Source: an uncultured Pelagibacteraceae bacterium (lineage in GTDB: Bacteria > Pseudomonadota > Alphaproteobacteria > Pelagibacterales > Pelagibacteraceae). From it: a DNA stretch of 50,951 bases. The position numbers were made by a program, and so were the translations under genes. Below, in pieces: positions 35,950 to 43,812 of the stretch. The stretch covers positions 1-50,951 of the forward strand of contig CACCLG010000007.1 in NCBI GenBank assembly GCA_902546765.1, written 5' to 3'. The notes below the pieces were generated by a model. That model saw only the letters and a program-made list of their open reading frames with translations, ran no database searches and was not told where the DNA came from. The first letter of the stretch is position 1, and every line of letters starts with the position of its first letter.

Positions 35950-36883
35950 TAAAATTAAAGTTTTTTTAGCAGCACCCAGAGGTTTTTGTGCTGGTGTAGA
36001 TAGAGCAATTGAAATTGTTAAGAAAAGTTTAGATAAATATGGTTCTCCAGTTTATGTCAGGCATGAAATAGTTCATAATAAACATGTTGTAGAAAGTTTA
36101 AAGAAAATAGGTGCAATTTTTGTGGAGGAGCTTGATGAGATCGAAGACAAAACTAGACCAGTTATTTTCTCTGCTCATGGAGTTCCAAAATCAGTATCAG
36201 AAAATGCATCAAATTTAAAAATGAATTATGTAGATGCTACATGTCCCCTAGTTTCAAAAGTTCACCGAGAAGCTGAAAATATTAATAAACAAGGTATGCA
36301 CATTCTACTTATTGGTCATAAAAATCATCCTGAAGTAATTGGTACTATGGGTCAATTGCCTAAAGGATCAATAGACTTAATTGAAAGCACTGAAGATGCT
36401 AATAATTATATTAATAATGTTAACAAAAAACTGGCTTATATTACTCAAACAACTCTTTCTGTAGATGATACCAAAGAGATAATTGAGGTCCTAAAATCTA
36501 AATTCCCAGACATTTATGAGCCCAAAAAGGAGGACATTTGTTATGCAACAACAAATCGACAAGATGCAGTAAAAAAAATTGCCCCAAAATGTGAGATGTT
36601 TTTTGTAATTGGTAGCCGTAACTCATCCAATTCAGTCAGATTAGTTGAAGTTGCAAAAAAAAATGGTTCAAAATCAGCAAAATTAATACATTCTGAAAGT
36701 GAAATTCCTTTCAGTCAAATAAAGAATTGTAAAACAATAGGAATTTCATCAGGCGCATCAGCACCTGAAATTCTAGTTACCGACTTTATTGAGGAACTAA
36801 AAAAACAATTTACTATTGATATAGAAGAAGTAGAAATCACAAGAGAAAATATTACATTTAAAGTTCCCGGAAAATTAAACTAA
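35939..36883 (+). CDS. ispH: 4-hydroxy-3-methylbut-2-enyl diphosphate reductase (IspH)
   Basis: [4Fe-4S] enzyme that makes IPP and DMAPP in the last step of the MEP pathway. 314 residues from ATG 35939; a TTG three codons upstream is not needed. Cluster cysteines in APRGFCAGVDRA, VDATCPLVSKVH and DICYATTNRQDAV; substrate histidines in YVRHEIVHNKHVV, FSAHGVP and GHKNHPEVIGT. Placed directly downstream of blh, it may raise precursor supply for carotenoids. It overlaps thrB by 1 nt; ispH-thrB-rnhA is a common alphaproteobacterial order. Confidence 0.97.
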   Translation: MKNNKIKVFLAAPRGFCAGVDRAIEIVKKSLDKYGSPVYVRHEIVHNKHVVESLKKIGAIFVEELDEIEDKTRPVIFSAHGVPKSVSENASNLKMNYVDATCPLVSKVHREAENINKQGMHILLIGHKNHPEVIGTMGQLPKGSIDLIESTEDANNYINNVNKKLAYITQTTLSVDDTKEIIEVLKSKFPDIYEPKKEDICYATTNRQDAVKKIAPKCEMFFVIGSRNSSNSVRLVEVAKKNGSKSAKLIHSESEIPFSQIKNCKTIGISSGASAPEILVTDFIEELKKQFTIDIEEVEITRENITFKVPGKLN

Positions 36884-37848
36884 TGGCAGTCTACACAAAA
36901 ATAGGTTTAGATGAAATAAATCTAATTGAAAAAAATTTTAGTATTGGAAAAATATTAAATTATAGTGGTATTAAAAAAGGTATTGAGAATACAAACTATC
37001 TTATTAAATCAAAAAAAAGAAAATTTATATTAACCATTTTTGAGAAAAGAGTTAACTCAAGAGATCTGCCTTTTTTTATGAAACTTATGTCGGGTCTTTC
37101 AAAGTCTAAAATAAAGTGTCCAAAACCAGTTGAAAATAAAAAAGGTAAATATTTATTTAAGATAAAAGGTAAAAATGCGTGTTTGGTAACCTTCTTAGAA
37201 GGAAAAGATAAGAGCAACTTAAATTCTAAAGAATGCTTTGTCATAGGAAAAAATATAGCAAGATTACACAACTCATCAAAAAAATTAAGAATATTCCGCA
37301 AAAATTCACTTTCAGTTAATTCATGGGGAACTCTTTTGAAAAAAATTAGTAGAAAAATAAACAAAAAATTTAAGCATTTAACTGCGAATATGAAAATAGA
37401 TTATATTCAAATTAAAGAACTTTGGCCAAAAAAACTTCCAACAGGAATTATTCACTGTGATTTGTTTTTAGATAACATATTTTTTTATAAGGGTCGCTTT
37501 CATGGTTTTATTGATTTTTATTTTTCATCTAATGATTATTATGCATATGATCTTGCGATATGTGTGAATGCTTTATGCTTCAATAAAAAAAATAATAAAT
37601 TTATTATGAATAGGAATAAATCTTCAAATTTATTGAAAGGATATCAATCGGTCAGAAAATTAACGAAATTAGAGAAAAATAGTTTTAATACGCTTTGTAG
37701 GGGCTCGGCCCTAAGGTACTTGCTTACAAGGTCTTATGATTATCTAAACACACCCAAGACAGCTATTATCAAAATTAAAGATCCCAAAGAATATATTCAA
37801 AAACTTGATTTTCATAAAAATTTAAATTCATTCAAAGATTATTGCTAA
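36883..37848 (+). CDS. thrB: Homoserine kinase (ThrB, APH-fold type)
   Basis: Phosphorylates homoserine in threonine synthesis. 321 residues of the aminoglycoside-phosphotransferase-like ThrB type found in alpha- and gammaproteobacteria, not the GHMP type. Visible: YSGIKKGIENTNYLI, the kinase catalytic loop GIIHCDLFLDNIFF (about 186-199) and GFIDFYFSSNDYYAYDLAIC (DFG-like). Shares one base with ispH and one with rnhA (both TAATG). thrC is on the other strand at 40321. Confidence 0.95.
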   Translation: MAVYTKIGLDEINLIEKNFSIGKILNYSGIKKGIENTNYLIKSKKRKFILTIFEKRVNSRDLPFFMKLMSGLSKSKIKCPKPVENKKGKYLFKIKGKNACLVTFLEGKDKSNLNSKECFVIGKNIARLHNSSKKLRIFRKNSLSVNSWGTLLKKISRKINKKFKHLTANMKIDYIQIKELWPKKLPTGIIHCDLFLDNIFFYKGRFHGFIDFYFSSNDYYAYDLAICVNALCFNKKNNKFIMNRNKSSNLLKGYQSVRKLTKLEKNSFNTLCRGSALRYLLTRSYDYLNTPKTAIIKIKDPKEYIQKLDFHKNLNSFKDYC

Positions 37849-38270
37849 TGATAAAAATCTATACAGATGGTTCTTGTATTGGAAACCCAGGGAATGGCGG
37901 TTGGGCTGCAATAATAATTGAAAATGGAAATAAAACTAGAATTAGAGGTAGTAAAAAAAATACAACAAACAACCAAATGGAATTACTTGCTCCAATTAAA
38001 GCTTTAAAAAAAATTGCAAAAGGTAGCAAAGTTCAAATATTTACAGATTCTAAATATGTAAAATCTGGAATTACTGAATGGATACATAATTGGAAAAAAA
38101 ATGGTTGGAAAACAGCTAATAAAAAGGATGTTAAAAACAAAGAACTTTGGACTGAATTAGACAGTCTATCGAACTCTTTTGAAATTAAATGGAATTGGGT
38201 CAAGGCACATTCAACAGATCTTGTAAATAATGAGGTAGATTTTTTAGCGCGAACTTCAGCTTATGAATGA
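37848..38270 (+). CDS. rnhA: Ribonuclease HI (RnhA)
   Basis: Degrades RNA in RNA-DNA hybrids. 140 residues from ATG 37848, which overlaps the thrB stop by one base; an earlier TTG adds two residues only. Catalytic acids: D in IYTDGSCIGNPGNGGW, E in NNQMELLAPI, D in IFTDSKYVK, and D in NNEVDFLAR; the flexible histidine loop is WVKAHSTD. Together with rnhB both RNase H types are in this window. Convergent with the outer-membrane gene across 43 nt. Confidence 0.97.
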   Translation: MIKIYTDGSCIGNPGNGGWAAIIIENGNKTRIRGSKKNTTNNQMELLAPIKALKKIAKGSKVQIFTDSKYVKSGITEWIHNWKKNGWKTANKKDVKNKELWTELDSLSNSFEIKWNWVKAHSTDLVNNEVDFLARTSAYE

Positions 38271-38313
38271 AATAAATTAAGTGATAACCAAATTTTTATA
38301 TAAAATTAATTTT
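38271..38313. other. Convergent gap between rnhA and the outer-membrane gene
   Basis: 43 nt of almost pure A+T. AATTTTTATATAAAATT forms a weak near-palindrome with T- and A-runs on both sides, so it might serve as a bidirectional terminator, but with no G-C pairs the hairpin would be very weak. It is the only convergent junction in the window with a spacer. Confidence 0.25.
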
Positions 38314-39747
38314 TTAAAAGTTATATCTTGCGTAAAAAGATTTTGATGTTGCATCATAGTACATATCATGTTTTGAGCGTTCAATACCAAAAGATAAATT
38401 ATTTTGATCCATCCCAAAACCTATTGAATAAAAATTATCAATTCCTGAATAATCTGTGGTATTAAAATTATTACCTGGAATAAAATCCGTTTCACCTTGA
38501 TCCCACTTATGAATTCCAAGAGTTGCAGACAAAAAAACACCATTTTTTGGTATAAAATATTTACTATTTAATCCAACAGATGTTGAGTAGCTATCTATAA
38601 CCAAAAGATTATTATCTGAATTACATGTTAATACCGTCCCGCTTGAATAATTTCCTCTTAAATACCGACCATCTGTTGTTAAGGTATCTCCGTTATTACA
38701 TACTGTTGTAGATTCTCCAAACTGATTGAATGCAAATTCTAAATTTATGTCAATTGGCCTGTTATTATAATCTTTGATTAAATTTGTCCCACTTACAATT
38801 GCATATCCAAAGTCTTTTTCGTCTATAGATGCATTACCTGTTGGATTATAAAATCCACTTTCTACTTTCGAATGTAATGTTTTTATTCCAAAATAGTATT
38901 CATCGTTTTCAAATGAAGTTTTAAAGTTATCCACTATTTCTCTTTTTCCTGAAAATAGTTTACTTAGTTTTAGACCAAATTCTTTTGTAGTATTTGACGG
39001 CTCATAAGATCCTGAATCTAAAGTACTATCTTCAACACTCATGAATTCATAATACGGTTCTAGTATAAAATCTTTATATTTTGTTTCATAAGATACTTTC
39101 CATATGTATCCATCATTGTTTGTAAAAACTAAATCTTTATTTGAACCTCCTAAATAAGCCAGATAAGAAGTATTTTTTCCTGAAAAAATGTGATCAAATT
39201 CTAATTTAAGTTTTCCTTTTAATTTTAGCTCAGGAATTGGTGCATCTAATTCAGCTATAAATGGTATAAATACATAATCTTGCTCTCTATCATAGCCGTA
39301 ATGTCCAGTTGTAGAATTTCTGTTTTGCCAATAATGATATAACCTTCTGAAACCTATACCACTTTTAAGCATTAACTTTTTTGAATATTGTGATCCATAT
39401 AAAATTCTAGAGTTGAATATTCTTACTTTGTTGTCATCTAATGTTCCGGTGCTATTACTCCAATATGATTGATTCATGAGCTGATAGCTAATATCAAACT
39501 CAAATTCATTTAAATACTCATTGTTTAGTCTTGATTTTTTGAAATTATACAAAAAACCTAAATTCTGAAGTTTATCCCCCTTAGCAGCTAAACCAGATCG
39601 TAGATGCATTAAATCTGGCTCCTCATATTCATAGCTCCCGGTAAAGCTTAGTCCATAAGAGTGAATAGTTCCAAGATCAGATGATTGAGCTGATAACAAT
39701 TTTAAATTAAATAGAAGAGAAAGAAGCAAGATTTTTATTAATTTCAT
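38314..39747 (-). CDS. Outer-membrane beta-barrel protein of unknown function
   Basis: 477 residues. A clear signal peptide (about 1-20, MKLIKILLLSLLFNLKLLSA) and a C-terminal phenylalanine after alternating aromatic residues (SKSFYARYNF), the usual barrel-insertion signal. The body is rich in Tyr, Ser, Asn and Gly with alternating hydrophobic/polar strands, and contains two cysteines (near TTVCNNGDT and TVLTCNSDN) that could form a disulfide in an extracellular loop. I do not recognise the family and cannot say porin or receptor. It is preceded by a 91-nt spacer, the longest in the window, so it probably has its own promoter. Confidence 0.8.
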   Translation of the reverse strand: MKLIKILLLSLLFNLKLLSAQSSDLGTIHSYGLSFTGSYEYEEPDLMHLRSGLAAKGDKLQNLGFLYNFKKSRLNNEYLNEFEFDISYQLMNQSYWSNSTGTLDDNKVRIFNSRILYGSQYSKKLMLKSGIGFRRLYHYWQNRNSTTGHYGYDREQDYVFIPFIAELDAPIPELKLKGKLKLEFDHIFSGKNTSYLAYLGGSNKDLVFTNNDGYIWKVSYETKYKDFILEPYYEFMSVEDSTLDSGSYEPSNTTKEFGLKLSKLFSGKREIVDNFKTSFENDEYYFGIKTLHSKVESGFYNPTGNASIDEKDFGYAIVSGTNLIKDYNNRPIDINLEFAFNQFGESTTVCNNGDTLTTDGRYLRGNYSSGTVLTCNSDNNLLVIDSYSTSVGLNSKYFIPKNGVFLSATLGIHKWDQGETDFIPGNNFNTTDYSGIDNFYSIGFGMDQNNLSFGIERSKHDMYYDATSKSFYARYNF

Positions 39748-39838
39748 AGAAAATTAAGTATTTTAATTGTAAAATAAAATCAATTATTTTAGCACGTTAG
39801 AATCACGTATTAATTGAAATTTTTAAAAAAATTTAAGA
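39748..39838 (-). promoter_or_regulatory. Upstream region of the outer-membrane gene with an 11-nt-phased direct repeat
   Basis: Read toward the gene, ACGTG occurs twice with an 11-nt period (plus-strand CACGT at 39793-39797 and 39804-39808), followed by TAAAAT as a possible -10 and no good -35. Direct repeats one helical turn apart are typical for OmpR/PhoB-type regulators. Near the peroxiredoxin stop AAATTTTT/AAAAATTT could form an A-T-only hairpin. A GANTC lies between the repeats. Candidate only. Confidence 0.35.
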
Positions 39839-40324
39839 TTATAAAATATCTAGAATACCCTCTGCTGAAGATAAACCACATTCTTTAGTCTCTTTTTCAA
39901 CTTGAATATTTGATACTTCCAACTTCTCAATTACCATAGAATATCGATTTGATCTTATTCCCATACCTCTAGAATTTCTATCAACCTCTGCACCGATTGC
40001 CTTTGTAAATGATAAATAAGGATCGGATAGCATTATTATTTTATTTTCAATGTTATGTGCTTTTCCCCAAGCATCCATAACGTATGGATCATTAACAGAT
40101 ATACAAAATATATTTTGTATTCCTTTCTGTTTTAATTTATCTGCATTCGCCACATAACCTGGAAGGTGAAATTTGGAACAGGTTGAAGTAAAAGCACCAG
40201 GCAGCCCAAATAGAATAATTTTGCCTATGCCAAGAATTTCTTTAATTTTGCTTATTCTTGGCTCACCCTCTACTAGATGGAAAATTTCAGTGTCAGGAAT
40301 ATGATCTTTTATTTTAATTTTCAT
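39839..40324 (-). CDS. Peroxiredoxin, Prx5/redoxin family
   Basis: Thiol peroxidase of 161 residues. Peroxidatic cysteine C49 in LPGAFTSTCSKFHLPGY, then ISVNDPYVMDAWGKAH, and IRSNRYSMVIE. A second cysteine in KECGLSSAEGIL near the C-terminus is placed like the resolving cysteine of atypical 2-Cys Prx5. Cytoplasmic; reduces H2O2 or alkyl hydroperoxides. Overlaps thrC by 4 nt and is the last gene of the cox-thrC run before the outer-membrane gene. Confidence 0.94.
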   Translation of the reverse strand: MKIKIKDHIPDTEIFHLVEGEPRISKIKEILGIGKIILFGLPGAFTSTCSKFHLPGYVANADKLKQKGIQNIFCISVNDPYVMDAWGKAHNIENKIIMLSDPYLSFTKAIGAEVDRNSRGMGIRSNRYSMVIEKLEVSNIQVEKETKECGLSSAEGILDIL

Positions 40325-41694
40325 ATTGAATTTATTACATAATTTTTAACTTTTTCTAAATCATTTGATAAGACATCAAATTTTTCCTCTCTATCATAAA
40401 CATATCTTAGGCTTTCTGGCAGTTTTTCAGTTTTTGAGATGGCATCCTCTATTGCTTTTGGAAATTTACATGGGTGAGCTGTTGACAATACAACACAGTT
40501 TTTTTCTAATTCTAGTTTTTTTGCAGCTCCAATTCCAATTGCAGTGTGAGGATCAACTACTATTTGATATTTTTCATGGATATCTTTTATCATTTCAACA
40601 GTCTCATTTTCATCTAACATTTCAGAAATAAAATTTCTTTTAATCTTCTCTAAGTCATTATTATCAATTTTATATTCATTATTTTTTATTTTACTCATAA
40701 CATCTTTTGTAAATTCTGAATTACAATCTTTCACATCATATAAGAGTCTTTCAAAGTTACTTGCTATCTGGATATCCATACTAGGAGTATTTGTTTCTTC
40801 AACTTTCTTTTGAGTATAATCACCTCCAGAAATTGCTCTATGAAGAATGTCGTTTTTATTTGTTGCTACTATAAGTTTGTGGATAGGTAGGCCAAGTTTT
40901 TTTGCTAAGTAACCAGCATAAATATCTCCAAAATTACCTGTTGGAACAGAAAATGATAAAGGTTGTCCATTACCTATTTTAAAATATGCATAAAAGTAAT
41001 AAACGGCTTGAGCAATTATTCTTGACCAATTAATTGAGTTTACTCCTGACATGTTGATCTTATTTGAAAAATTTTGATCATTGAACATGGATTTTACTAA
41101 ATTTTGACAATCATCAAAGTTACCCTCAATTGCGATATTAAAAACATTTTTCTCTTCATGAATTGTCATCAATCGTCTCTGAACTGGTGAAATTTTATTA
41201 TGAGGATGTAATACAAAAACATTTAGATTACTTTTGCCTTTCAATGCATCAATAGCTGCAGCGCCTGTATCTCCTGAAGTTGCTACAATAATATTAATTT
41301 TTTTCTCTGCACTTTCTAAGTGATATTGGTAGAAATTACCTATCAATTGCATCGCAATATCCTTGAAAGCGAGTGTTGGACCATGAAACAATTCCAAAAT
41401 TTTAAATTTTCCTAAGTCAGAGATTTTTACAACATCTTCACATCTAAAATGTGAGTAAGATTTGGATATCAAGGAAGATAATTCTTTTTTCGTCATAAAA
41501 TTTCCAATAAATGGGAAAATAATTTCAGCTGCTAATTCATTGTATTTAAGGCTGCTAAGTTTGATTAAATCTTCCTTGCTAAATGGTTTAATTGATTTTG
41601 GCACAAATAGACCGCCATCATCTGCTAGACCTTTAAGAAAAACGTTTTTAAATGAGAAATGGTCTGAATTATTTCTGGTACTAATATATTCCAT
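40321..41694 (-). CDS. thrC: Threonine synthase (ThrC)
   Basis: PLP enzyme converting O-phosphohomoserine to threonine. 457 residues from ATG 41694; the longer ORF adds a hydrophobic tail that overlaps surf1. N-terminal MEYISTRNN and FKNVFLKGLADDGGLFVP, PLP lysine in GPTLAFKDIAMQLIGNF, the NIIVATSGDTGAAAIDAL loop, and SFSVPTGNFGDIYAGY. Its ATG overlaps the surf1 stop by one base (TGATG). thrC after surf1 is a known alphaproteobacterial order. thrB is only 2.5 kb away, but on the opposite strand. Confidence 0.97.
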   Translation of the reverse strand: MEYISTRNNSDHFSFKNVFLKGLADDGGLFVPKSIKPFSKEDLIKLSSLKYNELAAEIIFPFIGNFMTKKELSSLISKSYSHFRCEDVVKISDLGKFKILELFHGPTLAFKDIAMQLIGNFYQYHLESAEKKINIIVATSGDTGAAAIDALKGKSNLNVFVLHPHNKISPVQRRLMTIHEEKNVFNIAIEGNFDDCQNLVKSMFNDQNFSNKINMSGVNSINWSRIIAQAVYYFYAYFKIGNGQPLSFSVPTGNFGDIYAGYLAKKLGLPIHKLIVATNKNDILHRAISGGDYTQKKVEETNTPSMDIQIASNFERLLYDVKDCNSEFTKDVMSKIKNNEYKIDNNDLEKIKRNFISEMLDENETVEMIKDIHEKYQIVVDPHTAIGIGAAKKLELEKNCVVLSTAHPCKFPKAIEDAISKTEKLPESLRYVYDREEKFDVLSNDLEKVKNYVINSI

Positions 41695-42347
41695 CAGTAA
41701 TTTTTTTTTCTGAAATATAAATATATTAAAAATATAGAAACAGCTAATGAAAACCAAGTTAACGCGTATTTTAAATGGTTGTTGGAAATATTGGCTCCCA
41801 CTTGTTTTGGCTTTGGATAAATTCCTTCTTGCTTACTGATATTGTTTATAATGAATGGAGAAAATTGTTTACCAGTATAATTTAATAAATCCTCATCTTT
41901 TAATGTAAACCAATAGTTCTTATTTATATCATTATCTGGCTTAAAATAATTAAATTTACTTTTCAGTTTCAAAATCCCCTCGAACTTGCTTTCATCTGAA
42001 AAGTATTTTTTTGATTTAAAGTCTCTAGGAATCCATCCACGATTAATCAAATAACTTTTATTATTGATACTTATTGGATTGACAATATCAAAACCTGGCT
42101 CTCCTTTTTCACTTAAACTATACAAGTAAATGATTTTTGAATTATCTAATATTCCTTCAAATTTAATTTTTTTAAAATTAGTTGGATTACTACCGTTAAA
42201 TTCTATTGGTTCACTTTTTAAAGATTGTTCAATTGAGTTTATTAATTCAAGTTTCCAGTTTAACCTTATAATTTGCCAAGTACCTAGGGCTAAAAAAACT
42301 AAAATAAAAAAATATACAAATAATGAAAACGATAACTTGTTTTTCAA
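41694..42347 (-). CDS. surf1: SURF1-family cytochrome c oxidase assembly protein
   Basis: 217 residues with an N-terminal membrane helix (LFVYFFILVFLALGTWQIIRL) and a C-terminal helix (HLKYALTWFSLAVSIFLIYLYF), the standard SURF1 layout. The GTWQ-RL-WK pattern, YLINRGWIPRDFK and the C-terminal NNHLKYALTWF motif are conserved. It helps haem a insertion into subunit I. Lies 6 nt after coxC in the cox operon. Confidence 0.93.
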   Translation of the reverse strand: MKNKLSFSLFVYFFILVFLALGTWQIIRLNWKLELINSIEQSLKSEPIEFNGSNPTNFKKIKFEGILDNSKIIYLYSLSEKGEPGFDIVNPISINNKSYLINRGWIPRDFKSKKYFSDESKFEGILKLKSKFNYFKPDNDINKNYWFTLKDEDLLNYTGKQFSPFIINNISKQEGIYPKPKQVGANISNNHLKYALTWFSLAVSIFLIYLYFRKKNY

Positions 42348-42353
42348 ATTATT

Positions 42354-43142
42354 TTAACTTCCCCAAATGTATATGGCTGCAAATAAAAATAACCATACCA
42401 CATCGACAAAGTGCCAATACCACGCTGCTGCCTCAAAACCAAAGTGATGTTCTTTTGTAAAATGACCCAGTTTTCCCCTCCATAGACACACTGCTAGGAA
42501 GATTGTTCCAACAACCACATGAAAACCATGAAAGCCTGTAGCCATGTAAAAAGTTGCTCCATAAATATGACCTGAAAAACTAAATGAAGCATGTTGATAT
42601 TCATATATTTGTAAAAGAGTGAAGAATGCTCCTAGAGCAACTGTACAAATCAGACCATTAATAAATCCTTTTCTATCACCTTCTAGTAAAGAGTGATGAG
42701 CCCATGTAACTGTTGTACCTGATAAAAGAAGAACTAGAGTATTTATAAGAGGAATATCCCATGGATCAAATGTTTCGATATCTTTTGGTGGCCAAACATT
42801 ACCAGTAAATTCATTTGGAAATAAACTTGCATCAAAGTAAGCCCAGAACCAGGCAACAAAAAACATTACCTCAGAGGCAATGAATAAAGTCATTCCATAT
42901 CTATGATGGAGTTGTACAACTGGAGTGTGATGGCCTTGGTGCTCGGCCTCAATAACAACATCTCGGAACCACATAAATGCACAATAAATTAGCAGAGCAA
43001 ATCCAAGCAACATTGCCCACATTGCTTGAGCATGCAAATAATAAACTGTTCCTAGTGCAGTAATTAATGTAGCGAAAGAAGTAGCAATCGGCCACGGACT
43101 AGGATCAACTAAATGGTAATCATGCTTTTGAGCTGAGGACAT
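42354..43142 (-). CDS. ctaE: Cytochrome c oxidase subunit III (CoxC/CtaE)
   Basis: Membrane subunit of the aa3-type oxidase, 262 residues with seven helices. Typical: HDYHLVDPSPWPIATSFA, MTLFIASEVMFFVAWFWAYF, ATFYMATGFHGFHVVVGTIFL and AAWYWHFVDVVWLFLF. Stabilises subunit I and its proton uptake. 2 nt after ctaG. Confidence 0.98.
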   Translation of the reverse strand: MSSAQKHDYHLVDPSPWPIATSFATLITALGTVYYLHAQAMWAMLLGFALLIYCAFMWFRDVVIEAEHQGHHTPVVQLHHRYGMTLFIASEVMFFVAWFWAYFDASLFPNEFTGNVWPPKDIETFDPWDIPLINTLVLLLSGTTVTWAHHSLLEGDRKGFINGLICTVALGAFFTLLQIYEYQHASFSFSGHIYGATFYMATGFHGFHVVVGTIFLAVCLWRGKLGHFTKEHHFGFEAAAWYWHFVDVVWLFLFAAIYIWGS

Positions 43143-43144
43143 TT

Positions 43145-43693
43145 TTAACTCTCGTTTTTCTCAACTTTATAGTAGTCAGAGGAGAAAAAAGTATAGGACA
43201 TAGTAACATCCTCTATATTTTTAGTTTTTGGGTCGTTTACTAATTCAGGGTCTAGATAAAATACTAAATCATAAGATGCTTTTTCTCCTGGTTTAAGTGT
43301 CTGTTTTTCAAAACAAAAGCAGCCTAATTTGTTAAAATACTGGCCAAAAGACGAAGGGGAAACATTGTAACTTGCAACTGCAGATGAAGGTTGATCACCC
43401 AAATTTTCAACATTAAATTTGATTTTATAAACTTTGCCTGGTTTTACATCCAAAGTTTTTTCATTAACTGCAAAATCCCAATCTAACTGAGAATTCACGT
43501 TTGTATCAAGCCTTACATTTACTATTTTATCTAATACTATATTTGGTGCCTCTTTAGAGATTTGGGTAGTGCCTCCAAATCCTGTTACCCTACAAAACAA
43601 ATCATAAAGTGGTACTGCAGCAAATGATAATCCTAACATAAAAACGAATATTCCAGCTAACAAAAGAGGTGTTAATGTATTTTTTTTAATCAT
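43145..43693 (-). CDS. ctaG: Cytochrome c oxidase assembly protein CtaG (Cox11)
   Basis: Copper chaperone for the CuB site of subunit I. 182 residues; an N-terminal membrane anchor (TPLLLAGIFVFMLGLSFAAVPLY), then FCRVTGFGGTTQ, and the copper-binding CFCF motif in LGCFCFEKQTLKPGE. ATG overlaps the coxF stop (ATGA). Confidence 0.97.
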   Translation of the reverse strand: MIKKNTLTPLLLAGIFVFMLGLSFAAVPLYDLFCRVTGFGGTTQISKEAPNIVLDKIVNVRLDTNVNSQLDWDFAVNEKTLDVKPGKVYKIKFNVENLGDQPSSAVASYNVSPSSFGQYFNKLGCFCFEKQTLKPGEKASYDLVFYLDPELVNDPKTKNIEDVTMSYTFFSSDYYKVEKNES

Positions 43694-43812
43694 ATTGACC
43701 TCTCAAAGACACCGACATTATACAAAGTAAAAACAAACAAAATCACTATAAAAATTACAAGACCTAGCGCGGTCCATAAATTTTTCTTTTTTGTTTTTTC
43801 GTCTCTTATCAT
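43690..43812 (-). CDS. coxF: CoxF-like small membrane protein of the cox operon
   Basis: A 40-residue ORF exactly between ctaB and ctaG: its ATG (43812-43810) overlaps the ctaB stop by one base and its TGA overlaps the ctaG start by 4 nt. The product has a basic start (MIRDEKTKKKNLWTALG) and one membrane helix (about 15-33), ending YNVGVFERSI. The same position and pattern (basic N-terminus, R/KNL-ALGL, F-TL-, short R-x end) is seen in the CoxF proteins of rhizobial ctaB-coxF-ctaG clusters. Its role in oxidase assembly is not well defined. Confidence 0.85.
   Translation of the reverse strand: MIRDEKTKKKNLWTALGLVIFIVILFVFTLYNVGVFERSI

Noticed and set aside
38285-38313. Intrinsic terminator after rnhA
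   Set aside because: The possible hairpin has only A-T pairs in DNA where such palindromes are frequent; kept only as a weak note, not as a terminator.
40321-42000. Riboswitch or attenuator for thrC or ilvE
   Set aside because: thrC overlaps surf1 by one base, so it has no leader, and ilvE has only 60 nt shared with a divergent gene; no leader peptide or aptamer pattern was seen.
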